Source: Letharia columbiana (Eukaryota > Ascomycota > Lecanoromycetes > Lecanorales > Parmeliaceae). From it: DNA of 64,000 bases. Under the pieces are notes generated by a model that worked only from the letters and a program-made list of their open reading frames with translations, did not search any database and was not told where the DNA came from. This document shows, piece by piece, positions 25,328 to 34,710 of the stretch. Where the stretch lies: NCBI RefSeq assembly GCF_014066305.1, contig NW_023501067.1, positions 372,001-436,000 on the forward strand. The letters run 5' to 3'. Position numbers and translations under genes: made by a program. Each line of letters opens with the position of its first letter. Position 1 is the first letter of the stretch.

Positions 25328-26656
25328 ATGCTGACATTGGAATGCCTGAATGGCTTGACTACAAGACAAGGCATCGAGGAGAACAAGACTCATTTCTGGG
25401 GCAATGACCCCTCCATTCTGCTCAGACCGGTCGAAACCTCTGTCGCAGACTTCACCGTTGGCAGTGGCGTCGACATATACACGTCAACAGTCCTCCCAGC
25501 CCTCGAGTCCGCCCAGTACGAGATCCTCTTCGTCACATGCTTCTGGGCCCATTCGGCATCTTTGAAAAAACTCTGCTCTACACTTGTTAAGCTCTCTGAC
25601 AGGGCTCACTCCCAATCCACGAGCACACCCAAGCTACGAGTAAGCCTCTGCTTCTCCTCCCGCTCGTTGACTCAAAAGCTCTTTTATGCCTCCTCCGCAA
25701 CCGGCTACGTATACCCGCCATCAAAATGGCGCTCGCTCGGCCTGCCGCCGCCAGAAGATCTGGAAGGGTTGAATCTACAAGTCAAAAGTCACTTCGTTTT
25801 ACCCTTCAGCGTCATGCATCCTAAATTCGTCGTAATTGACCGGCAACGAGTCCTCCTACCCAGCTGCAACCTTAGCTGGGAGAGCTGGCTTGAGTGCTGT
25901 CTACCACTGACTGGTCCCATCGTCAATTCGTTCGTCCAGTTCTGGCAGCATACTTGGGGCCGCAATGACTGGGCTGACATCCCACCCACTTCTCTTCCCT
26001 ACCGAGCATCCTCAGTCGTGACAAACCATACGGCTCTCTTCCTCCCATCTCCGCACCACCGTAACCCACATTTTCGGCTTCTGCCATTCACGTCTTTCGC
26101 GCCACCTCCACCTACGCCTCTGAACGCGCTTATCCTATATCTTTTTTCCCGGGCTCGGGACAGCATTGTTTTATTGACCCCGAACCTTACCTCTCCACCC
26201 GTGATATCCGCTCTCCTAGAAGCCATAACTCGAGGCGTCAACGTCACCGTAATCACGAACCGCCGCATGATGATACTGGAACAGCTTATCACCTCCGGTA
26301 CCATCACAGAGCTATGTGTGTGGAAGCTTCGTCGGCGCTATGACAGAATGAGCCGCCGAAAAATGTCGCCATACCACTTCGAGGACGCGGAAAATGGAGT
26401 AGATGCTCGAACCATTGGTTTGTTACGAATAGGCTACTACTGTCCTACAATTGAGTACAAGAGGACGCATATCAAGTGCAGCATCATCGACGATCGGGTT
26501 GTCGTTTTGGGTAGTGGTAATATGGACCGTGCGAGCTGGTACACGTCTCAAGAGCTAGGTGTCGCCATTGAGAGCGAAGAAGTGGTAAAGGGGGTTTGGA
26601 AGGCCATTGAGGGGAGCTTTGAAGAAGAGATCTGGCGAGGCGTTGACTGGCTGTAA
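25328..26656 (+). CDS. phospholipase D superfamily protein with two HKD motifs
   Basis: Intronless 442-aa protein. The frame is open from about 25259, but the first ATG is at 25328 (MLTLECLNGL), chosen as the start. Two PLD catalytic motifs are intact. The first is HPKFVVIDRQ with His164, Lys166 and Asp171, followed by SCNLSWESW. The second is HIKCSIIDDR with His381, Lys383 and Asp388, followed by GSGNMDRASW. Members of this family cleave or transfer phosphodiester bonds in phospholipids or nucleic acids. The spacing (one motif per half, 217 residues apart) fits the short PLDc_2 type, as in cardiolipin-synthase-like and nuclease-like proteins. It does not fit the large PX-PH phospholipase D. 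No signal peptide or strong membrane helix is seen. The substrate is unknown. Confidence 0.85.
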   Translation: MLTLECLNGLTTRQGIEENKTHFWGNDPSILLRPVETSVADFTVGSGVDIYTSTVLPALESAQYEILFVTCFWAHSASLKKLCSTLVKLSDRAHSQSTSTPKLRVSLCFSSRSLTQKLFYASSATGYVYPPSKWRSLGLPPPEDLEGLNLQVKSHFVLPFSVMHPKFVVIDRQRVLLPSCNLSWESWLECCLPLTGPIVNSFVQFWQHTWGRNDWADIPPTSLPYRASSVVTNHTALFLPSPHHRNPHFRLLPFTSFAPPPPTPLNALILYLFSRARDSIVLLTPNLTSPPVISALLEAITRGVNVTVITNRRMMILEQLITSGTITELCVWKLRRRYDRMSRRKMSPYHFEDAENGVDARTIGLLRIGYYCPTIEYKRTHIKCSIIDDRVVVLGSGNMDRASWYTSQELGVAIESEEVVKGVWKAIEGSFEEEIWRGVDWL

Positions 26657-26783
26657 AAGGTAGCATCCGCGAAGAATGTAAAAGATTCGGCACACTCTGC
26701 AGCATTCCACCCTTTATGGCTAGATCATGCGGATGGATTTTTGTAGGCATCTGTCTAATTACATTTCGGTGTTGTAGGTCACT

Positions 26784-27269
26784 ATGGCACTGAATCTCCG
26801 CGGTGATGGGATTCCAAATGTGGACAATGAGCTTGACGCGCCTGAGCTGAAAAACATGGGCCAGTAAGTCTGCTCGACAAAGATGGCAAGATGGGCAGCC
26901 TAAATTTGTCTAGATTTCTCACCAATCATACGGTCGACATCTTCTTTGGCACCGGACGAAAAAAATTCCATCTGCACCGCGACTCGCTCTGCGATCGATT
27001 GAACTACTTCACAGCCTGCTCTACAGTAAGATTCGAAGAAGCGCAGCAGAAGCAGCTCTTCCTACCGGATGACGACATTGAAGGCTTCGATCTTTTGGTG
27101 AAAGTGACTATACGGTGCACTCTGAAGAAGACTAGCTCAGATAACGACCTGCCGGTATATCTGGCCCTCGAGGTCTTCGAACAACACGCTATGTTTGGAG
27201 CGTCTTCAGAACGAAGCCACGGATCTCACTCTCAGATTTCATCGTACAAACACAGTAGTTCTTGGCTGA
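26784..27269 (+). pseudogene. BTB/POZ-domain gene, apparently frameshifted
   Basis: The model starts at the ATG at 26784 (MALNLRGDGIPNVDNELD) and is spliced through a GTAAGT...TCTAG intron (26865-26914). It leads into FLTNHTVDIFFGTGRKKFHL followed by HRDSLC. This is the BTB/POZ start pattern (disordered lead, V-x-h-x-h-G, F-x-h-H-x-x-x-L). The domain continues with YFTACSTVRFEEAQQKQLFL and DDDIEGFDLLVKW-like sequence. A second short intron is possible at about 27104-27136. Then PVYLALEVFEQH is followed one base out of frame by LCLERLQNEATDLTLRFHRT and a stop at 27267-27269. That second frame matches the usual helix after BTB (Y-h-L-A-hh-F-x-x-L-x-N). So a one-base shift near 27185-27195 interrupts an otherwise complete small BTB protein. 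Confidence 0.6.
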
Positions 27270-28004
27270 CTAAACGTTCGATGTACACAATTGAAAAAAA
27301 GCGAAAAAAAGCCGAAAGAAAATGGTGATTTGAATCGGAGTGTCGGGAAGCTCGCCACAAGCCCCAGCTTGGATACGGTTCGGGCGTTTGCCCGGGGATT
27401 TTCACGTTGCCCATTCGGGGACGGGACGATCTGGTACGTCAGGTATCCCTAAAATGCGCCCTACACTGGTTCTCGGTTCCTTGCGGACTCTCATCCGGGT
27501 CTGCCATGCCATTGTTTGATTCGTCCTCCTGGTCCCCCAGTACCTATTGTATCCGCATCCTCAGACTAGTCTCACCGCACCCATCTATCAACCTGTAAAT
27601 CGTCAACTCCCTGCTGTCTCCTCTACCAGGCGTGCGGTTTTCAAAGAGCCAGTGCTCGTCCCGAGCTTGGCTCTTCAATAAGTCCAGCTCTTTTCGGGTC
27701 ATACCTTTCACGAGGCGGAGTATCAGGATCTTGTCGAAAGGAGGAGGATTTAGTGCTATCTTATAAAATTTATTCTTTTTGGCTCGCCTAATAGAAGAAC
27801 CCATACAACAGGACAGTTTGGTGTTGGGGAAGATGCGCTGTTCGTAAGCTTTGAAATTTTCCACCTATCAGCGTAAGCGGGGAACTTGCGACGTTGGATT
27901 CTTGATATACCAGCTCGCTGTTTTGCATTTGTGCGCGGTCGAGCTGTATGAATCGACCACCCGTGACATTGGGGTCCTATCCGGGCGTAATCACCGCATG
28001 AACC
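27270..28004. other. stretch without a confident gene
   Basis: A minus-strand open frame at 27864-27544 (106 codons, with MTRKELDLLKSQARDEHWLF) looks somewhat protein-like. It has no recognised domain and no clear context. Confidence 0.35.
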
Positions 28005-28969
28005 TCAGCCATTGAGTACCTTCCACTCAACAGCCACCATGTAGTTCTCATGTCCCACCTGGACCTCCCATGTAGGTTCTCTTATGCCCACTATGCAGCC
28101 CACTTCGGCCTTTGTCTCGCCCCTCCCCTTCCCCACAAGCATCCATCTCTTGGCCCCACTCCTTTCCTGAACGAGAATCATCCCCTCATTCGGATCCTCC
28201 GCCCGACACTCCCCAGCTCTAAACCTCATATCCCAAAACTCTTCCTCACCTCTTCTTGCATGAGACCGATTGTGCACCTGCTGTGAGGTCTCAACGATCC
28301 AGTCTCGGACACTGGATGCAAGTCCACCAGGAATGTATTTCTGGCCTCGACGGTGAGGGGAGAAGAAAGCTGGGGTCGCCGTCGTAGGAGATGGAGAGCG
28401 TGGTGGAAGGATCAGGGGAGGTCTGGAAGGTATTGATGGGGTCCCGGTAGACTTAGGCCTTGGCAGAACAAAGCGTGGCTGAGCATGTGGGTTCAAGTCG
28501 TTATAAGAGACTGCCTCATGATCTTCTCCTTCTATTGTAGGATATGGAGGCGTCGTTGGAGGCGGTGATGGAGAAGAAGACTCGGAGGAGATGATGACTG
28601 CCTCTGGAGGATTTGGACGGCGGCGCTTCGATGTTGGCTGTGTAGGCCGAGCGAATGTAGATTCATCATTCTCCAGTCCCTCAGTCTCCTCATTATCAGA
28701 TCCCGTCTCCTCAATATCTTCCCGACTCCTGTTCCGTATTGCGCCAGCCAAGTGGGGCCGTCTGGAGAGGGGTGAGGCGTGCTGCGTTGCTACCGCTGCA
28801 TTCTCAGTCGTGGGCTTCTGGGTAGAGCTGAAATTGAATCTTGGCGCAGGGGTAAAGCGTTGAGATGAGATCGATTGAGGAGCTCCTTGCTGGAAGCGAA
28901 GAGATGAGGATGGTTTAGGTGCGGGATTGGCAGGTTTCGACGTGATGAAGCGGTGGGGTGAAGGTGTCT
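28005..28969 (-). CDS. unknown protein, disordered N-terminus and compact C-terminus
   Basis: The open frame runs from a probable intron acceptor near 28970 (CTGACAG) to the TGA at 28005-28007. About 320 codons are visible. The N-terminal part is Ser/Pro-rich with short repeats of the type SPHRFITSKP, SSLRFQQGAP and SQRFTPAPRF. An acidic stretch (EDIEETGSDNEETEGLEND) follows, then TSKRRRPNPPE, a likely nuclear localisation signal. The last 100 residues look folded: SSVRDWIVETSQQV, EEFWDMRFRAGEC, GMILVQERSGAKRWMLVG and GHENYMVAVEWKVLN. The alternating strands resemble an OB-like barrel, but I do not recognise the family. The first exon is unresolved: an ATG near 29035 followed by GTAAGC does not keep frame. 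A nuclear role is inference only. Confidence 0.65.
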
Positions 28970-29574
28970 GCGCTGTCAGCCAGAGCAGGCTACATGGCGA
29001 CGTGGCAGCAGGCTTACTATTGGAGGCGGCGCCATGGCCGACTACGGTGTACTGTTCACATGTCCGATGTGGTTTGGAGCAGGAAGTCGCGTGGGGGGGA
29101 GGATTCTACCACAAAAAGTACCGACTCAGCCTTACGAGATATGTTTGCAAATATTTACCGGTCGTCCTAGCGCCGCTCTGTTTCCATCATTCACTCCGAA
29201 TCATTCATGTTTCGATCATGATGTTTGTGAACTTACAAGATCTCGATCTTGTCGCAAATATAGAGTAGGCTCTGAAGTCGCGATCACTTCACACATCTTA
29301 ACCATCATGTCTCACCTAACCAAGACAATATCGCTCTGAACTGAAGTATTGAAAGCATCGCTCGACACCGTCAGCCATGACACCTGCCTGAATTTGGCTA
29401 AATATCGAAACGCATTGACTGTTCTCAAACTACAAGTCTCACACTCTACCAACTCCACCAGCTTTTGAGTCTCACAATCGAAAAGTCGTCCAGCACATCC
29501 ACCGGGTGAGTATCCGCGCCAGACGAGCAGGCAGTGGAAATTTCAGCCCTGACAGTCCAGATAGCTGAGAAAAA
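28970..29574. other. intergenic region, divergent promoters
   Basis: It holds the unresolved first exon of the minus-strand unknown gene and the promoter of the plus-strand gene at 29575. No further feature is seen. Confidence 0.4.
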
Positions 29575-30273
29575 ATGTCTCAAATCTTCACCACCCTTCC
29601 CCTGGAAGTCCGCAACGAGATCTACAGCCATGTGTTCCACTACGACTCGATCACGCCTAAATCTAATAACACCGGCAAGCTCCTGCACTTGAATACACGA
29701 CCTGAGCTCGACGATACCTTCTTGTTGTACAAAACGTCTGACCCGCAAAAGTTCCTCGCACTTCTTTGCGTCAATCACCAGATCTCAGACGAAGCAGCGG
29801 CTTTCTTCTACGGCAAGACAAATTTTCACGGCGAGTGGCGTGAGGTCGCAGCTTTTATCAAAGGTATTGGTGCTCACCGTAGAGACATGATCAGAAGCGT
29901 GGAAATTTCGCACCCAGCTTGGCTAGCATTCGCGTTCGACAAAGACGAAAACTTCGAACTGCTAAGCGGACTGCCAAACCTTCGAAGAGTGCGCATTGCT
30001 GCCTCTGTGCCCGATTTTACGCACCTGCAGAACGAACTCATTCGAGGTGGTATCTTGGAACTTGCTGGAAATTTTGACATTGGTGTCTATAACACCTGTA
30101 ATGAAAGGAAGCTGAGCGATGCAACACCATCTGTTCCACAGTTTTACAGAGATAGATACGTTTGGAGCTGTGCTAGGGGTACTACTCAGTGGACGGGCGG
30201 AGAGCGCATTCGAACAATTATTGCTCAATTTCACACCAAACGTCAGTGCTGGGTCCTCACCGGAAATTCTTGA
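29575..30273 (+). CDS. F-box/2EXR-like protein of unknown function
   Basis: Intronless 232-aa protein starting at the ATG at 29575. The N-terminal IFTTLPLEVRNEIYSHVFHY is the LPxExRxxIY motif shared by a very large fungal family (2EXR/F-box-like). A second typical block follows: ALLCVNHQISDEAAAFFYGK, a hydrophobic-V-C/N-x-Q-I-x-x-E-A-x-x-x-F/Y-Y pattern. The rest predicts short helices with a leucine-rich GLPNLRRVRIAAS. Proteins of this type are numerous, rapidly evolving and mostly uncharacterised; a link to ubiquitin ligases is assumed from the F-box-like motif only. There is no signal peptide or membrane helix. The gene appears complete. Confidence 0.7.
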   Translation: MSQIFTTLPLEVRNEIYSHVFHYDSITPKSNNTGKLLHLNTRPELDDTFLLYKTSDPQKFLALLCVNHQISDEAAAFFYGKTNFHGEWREVAAFIKGIGAHRRDMIRSVEISHPAWLAFAFDKDENFELLSGLPNLRRVRIAASVPDFTHLQNELIRGGILELAGNFDIGVYNTCNERKLSDATPSVPQFYRDRYVWSCARGTTQWTGGERIRTIIAQFHTKRQCWVLTGNS

Positions 30274-30990
30274 GTAGGCACCAGCCGTCATGTGACAGCT
30301 AGCTAAAGATGACTTGGGGCATGCATTCGAGAGAGAGCGATGGTAATGGCTCTTCATGTCCAAGCGAGCATCAGAGCAGTATATTTTCCTACGATCAAGA
30401 CAATCTAGCCCAAGCGAACAACCTTTGAAATGGGTCTTCAAGGATAATAGGGAGATTGAGGTCATGTGGCAGAAAGATAGAACAGAAAATTGGATTACCT
30501 GGCACCGAGAAATACATTCGATACTCCACTCCTTCTATTTTTTCTTCACGAACGCATCTTGACTTGGCCCGTACCATAGGAAATTTGGAGGATAGCGGCC
30601 AATCTGTGCGACGCCAGGCAAGGTGCAAAGACCTGTGGTAATTGGTGCCATCCCAAAACCTTGGAGTATCGGTAAAAGCAAGGACCAGCACAATACAGTC
30701 CTTTGATTTGTGACTGCTATGATAAAGTTTCTGTCAGGATGTTGCAATTGACAGCCAAGACTCCGGTGTATCGAGCTTCGAAAGTTTCCTTCGTTCTAGT
30801 GTACTCGTATATGCCTTTTCTCCCATTCGATAACTTTCCGCCACTTGCCCTTCGATCACCACCTTGGTCTTTCACAACTCAACTTGTGGACATCGGGTGG
30901 TGATGGAAAACGCTGCCGACATTGAGGCAGACTTATCCTTCCAGCTTACAAGCTATTTCGGCACAAGGAAGTCAAGTGAAGAGCTGAGGG
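30274..30990. other. stretch without recognisable gene
   Basis: Only short overlapping open frames are present. Confidence 0.4.
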
Positions 30991-32828
30991 TCACAAAGCT
31001 AGATCCATATCCCATCGAACAATGAAGGAGGTGGCTCCAACCCAAATGGGTCTTCTCCTCCCCCGTTGCACCGCCTGAGTTTTTCGCAACGCGTCTTTTG
31101 TTTCGTGAACATTTTCTTTTCCTTTCTCGACGACCTCTTTTATTATTTCATTGGCCCACTCGTCGGCGCTGAGGATGACAGGTCTATATGAAACGGCTAC
31201 TGGACAAAAGAGATCCACCGCTCGTACTAGATCTTCTCCCCCAAAACGCTGCCTCTTCCTTTTGTTCTGACTCTGCAATGAAACGTACAGCTGGCGCTAA
31301 GGGAACTTGGATTACCACAACGCTCTGTCTCTGCATTTTTTCATCTAGGCGAATTAGTCCGTCAGGGTCCGCATCTTTCTCTTGAGAAAGTTCGTGAAGC
31401 ATGACAATGATAGCTCGACATATTGGAAGTAACTTGAAGTTTCAAATGTTTAGGCAAACACTCATGTACGGATCCCCAATTTCTCCACGTTCAAGATTTT
31501 CAAGAAGCAGAGACGCCTGATCACAAAGCGACCTATGTGCCTGTAGGATACCAGAAATTGTCGTAGGGCCAGTTGAGGTGGCGCGGATCGGATTCGCAAA
31601 GAAATGCCCAAACTCAATATTTGGATGTTTATGATGGAACCATTCCCCGTAGATACAGGCGAAGATGAAAAGTGGACAGCGACCATCTTCCTGAGCAGAA
31701 TGCGCCCCGTAGAGCCTCGTCGGCTTGTTCCAGAAGTCAGCAAGTTCCCAAGAGTGGGGAGTTTGCGGCGCTGAGCTCTTGAATGTGAACATCAGGCGTT
31801 TTTCACTATCCCAGAGCTGGTGAACTCGTCTGGCGAATCCGACATGTCTGTACTCCGTATTCGCTGTAAGATCTCTTTAGGGCCGTTCCCAATTCAGCCT
31901 TGATCTCGGATATTGCATCGACAATAGTAAGGTCCTGAAAGCATTGGACAAGACATTCGCTTGCCGAATCAACTGGAGCAAATAACTCCCGTGGCAATCG
32001 GCTTGAATGTGGAGAAGCGGTGAACGCCATTTTGGGCTTGGAATGCAGAAGGCCGGCAAGTTGGAATTTGTTGGCTGGATACCCGAGTTGGAGTCTAGCA
32101 TACGCTCCATGGTGAGGGAATATGAACCAGAGCTGCAGAGAGTCCTCTATCCCCTATGCAATGTGACTGAGCCAATGCTTTGACTCGACTCAGAGAGTCT
32201 CGAATAGCTTACGAGCTTACTAAGCTTGATGACCTAACATAGAGTAGTTCTAGCGCCTGTTTCCTGACCTAGTCTACTTCTGGGAAGACCCTCATCGCCG
32301 GTGCGCGATATGTTCCAAGTGGCAGGAAATGCTGCATGGGGCTCCGATATGGTCCAGTCTTTGCCAGTCATGGCAACTCGGATGTTTGGATTGTTGATCG
32401 GCGAAAGCAGCTCCGTCAGAGCATTTGGGGCTGGGGAAAATGTGTTTGCCAAGGACTCTCACTGATAGCTTGCCTGTCGTTTGATTGAGCACTCGGGTCT
32501 TTGTCCGTCTTAAGCTGCCTGATCATGCCAGCGGTTTGTTGACATCGGCTGAGGTGTGAAGCGCCTTGTATGTTCGCCTAATGGACCAATCCATCACTGT
32601 GCTTTCTGATAGTCCGCATCGAGTCATCTAAGCTCCTCATGCGTCGACCCAAAATGCTTGCTGGAATTCCTTCACCCGGTTTTCGCAGCCTCGTCTGTAG
32701 CTGTCGTTGATCGAGCATCCATTGCTAAGGTAGGATTTTAAGCTCGTGCACTGCCCCGAGATCTCTAGAAAAACTTCCATGACCATGAGGCCGATGGACC
32801 GCTGCGAGAGATCTTTCAGCTGCGAAAC
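30991..32828 (-). pseudogene. multi-exon or decayed unknown gene, interrupted at its 5' side by an LTR element
   Basis: Coding-like minus-strand segments follow in order. The first is about 32828-32637 (VSQLKDLSQRSIGLMVMEVF...ISGQCTSLKSYLSNGCSIND). About 32500-32270 follows, then about 32140-31860 (LQLWFIFPHHGAYARLQLGY...LPRELFAPVDSASECL). The next is about 31860-31442 (FEARRVHQ-type lead, then GPTTISGILQAHRSLCDQAS and LLENLERGEIGDPYMS). The last is about 31385-30991 (FGGEDLVRAVDLFCPVAVSY). Some joins could be introns (a CATAG acceptor near 32143), but others need a frame shift. No domain is recognised; the first segment recalls N-terminal helical regions of fungal HET/STAND-type proteins, a weak impression. 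The mini-LTR element sits directly at the 5' end of the first segment. Confidence 0.35.
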
Positions 32829-32983
32829 TGTTGGAAATGGATATGAAGGAGGATTGATTGATGAGGTAGCTATGGGAGTGCTGAGTGGGCTACTTATACC
32901 CGTATTTGCCACCACGCTAATTTGCCACCTGATTGCCACCATGCGGGGTAGCTACAACACAGGTGCTGCAGCAAATCTCAACA
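32829..32983 (-). repeat. LTR, 3' copy (minus orientation)
   Basis: 155 bp, TG...CA ends. It differs from the other LTR at only about five positions, clustered in the first 40 bases. Confidence 0.9.
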
Positions 32984-33315
32984 CACCCCCATGATGCAGC
33001 ACCATTGGCCACACCCCCATGATGCAGCATGGTACCGCAAACGAATGATTGTGACACGAGCACAGACCTGGACTTGATGACTGGTGTCGAAAGAATTGAA
33101 TGCCGACTTGCTCAATGAAGAGGTCGAATTTGAATGCCTTGTAGTAGGCTGACTGTATTGTAATTGACTTGATTGTTCCACTGTCTTTCGTGGACATTTT
33201 GACTGATGCTCTTTGTTTTCGAGCTGAACTGGCCATTGCCGTAGTGATATGATCCGAAGTTTTCTTCGGTCAGGAGGTTGAGTTTGTGACCACCATCCTT
33301 TGATGTGGACATTTT

Positions 33316-33490
33316 GAATGTGATAGACCCTTTGGCCTATGAATGTGATAGACCCTTTGGCCTACGAATGTGATAGACCCTTTGGCCTACGAATGTGATA
33401 GACCCTTTGGCCTACGAATGTGATAGACCCTTTGGCCTATGAATGAAATAGACCCTTTGGCCTTTGAATGAGCTAGACCCTTTGGCCTAT
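33316..33490. repeat. seven 25-bp tandem repeats in the element leader
   Basis: Units start at 33316, 33341, 33366, 33391, 33416, 33441 and 33466. Each contains TAGACCCTTTGGCCT preceded by GAATGTGA-like sequence. The first five are nearly identical; the last two diverge in the bases after GAATG. There are no spacers, so this is not a CRISPR array. Confidence 0.95.
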
Positions 33491-33559
33491 GAATCCCCTG
33501 GTGTCTTAGGGTTGGAATGACTTGAATCAATGATTGACTGCTGCGTAGTAGCAGCGCGA

Positions 33560-33571
33560 GGGCTCATAACC
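33560..33571 (-). other. primer-binding site matching initiator tRNA-Met anticodon arm
   Basis: On the minus strand GGTTATGAGCCC starts at the first base after the LTR. Its complement GGGCTCATAACC carries the CAU anticodon loop of eukaryotic initiator tRNA-Met. Confidence 0.7.
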
Positions 33572-33726
33572 TGTTGGAAGTGTATGAGAAGGAGGATTGA
33601 TTGATTAGGTAGCTATGGGAGTGCTGAGTGGGCTACTTATACCCGTATTTGCCACCACGCTAATTTGCCACCTGATTGCCACCATGCGGGGTAGCTACAA
33701 CACAGGTGCTGCAGCAAATCTCAACA
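33572..33726 (-). repeat. LTR, 5' copy (minus orientation)
   Basis: 155 bp, TGTTGG...CAACA ends, followed by the GAAAC target duplication at 33727-33731. Confidence 0.9.
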
Positions 33727-33731
33727 GAAAC

Positions 33732-34710
33732 AAGAGGCGCTCTGATTGGTGTACGAAAACGTTATACAGTAGTCTGCGTTTCAAAACGGCGCTACTGCAG
33801 CCGCGTCACATACCCGCATGAACTCTTTCGAACAGGCATGGCGTACTCACTACCTCCTACAGCTAAGTATAGCTTTACCTGTCAAGAGACACAAGCGCTC
33901 AGGGTATCTTCTTTATGGCTGCATACCAGATAACTACTGACTCCGGCGGCGAAATGATGTATTCATACCTCAATCTCCCTGTACCAATACCGAGGTGGTC
34001 CCTCTGCGAGTACCGCAGGGCTACAACAACTTTCCAGCCAGCTATTTCAATGTTACCACTCACTACTACCTTGGTCTAAGCGCGTCGATCGTATATCTGC
34101 GTACAGCCGTACTGGTGCAGTGCTGTTACATTTTGATATTATGGTCTCGGGCGGAACACAGCCCCGTGCTTAGGAGCTGCGGCAAAGTGCATAAGATTAT
34201 AGCGCATGGGCTGGGATGGAAATTATGCACGTTACCCACCATCAGACTCAAGACCTGTCTGATTCCAGCATAGCAATGGTCATAAGGTCCAATTTTAGTT
34301 CGAGTCTTCTCTGCCCAGTCGTTTCATTGGTTCAGAAGACGTGGGGGTCTTGATTCCCTCCGTGTGTAGTAGATCTGAAACACGTTCTGCGTTCGACATA
34401 GTCTCTCCAGTCTTAGCTTTTTCGTGTGTGTGCATTCATGACACACTGCGTTGCAGCTGTTTCGGGGTATTGCACCGCCTTTGCCGGCTTCGAATGCATC
34501 GTTGACTTCTCGTCCAATGCAACCCAGCGTACTATATATCCAACCCTCGCTGCTGCTATGGGCTGTCCACTGTCGAAGAATGAACAGACCAGGCTGAACA
34601 TATATAAACACATCAATCATCGCACCCTCTCGTGTCTCTTCATTTCCGAAGATTGGCGCTTGAGCTTTCCTCCCCGCAACAATTTCGAGCTTCGCCTTGA
34701 TTCGCTCAAT
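33732..34710. other. stretch without recognisable gene
   Basis: No domain-bearing frame is visible. The right part is the promoter and leader of the secreted-protein gene at 34711. Confidence 0.4.

Larger units (their letters stand above)
32829..33726 (-). mobile_element. miniature copia-type LTR retroelement (TRIM-like), complete
   Basis: An 898-bp element with 155-bp LTRs (32829-32983 and 33572-33726) beginning TGTTGGAA and ending CTCAACA, flanked by the 5-bp duplication GAAAC (32824-32828 and 33727-33731). On the minus strand, GGTTATGAGCCC follows the 5' LTR immediately (33571-33560). This is complementary to the initiator tRNA-Met anticodon arm, the primer site of copia-type elements that use a cleaved tRNA. 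A purine tract GGGGGTG (32990-32984) abuts the 3' LTR. The 588-bp interior has seven 25-bp tandem repeats in the leader, then an ATG at 33312 opening a short frame with KLNLLTEENFG. That resembles a copia Gag start, but no protease, integrase or RT is present. The element is therefore non-autonomous. Confidence 0.88.

Noticed and set aside
33316..33490. Regular 25-bp repeats that might suggest a CRISPR array.
   Set aside because: Units are contiguous without spacers, in a eukaryotic retroelement leader.
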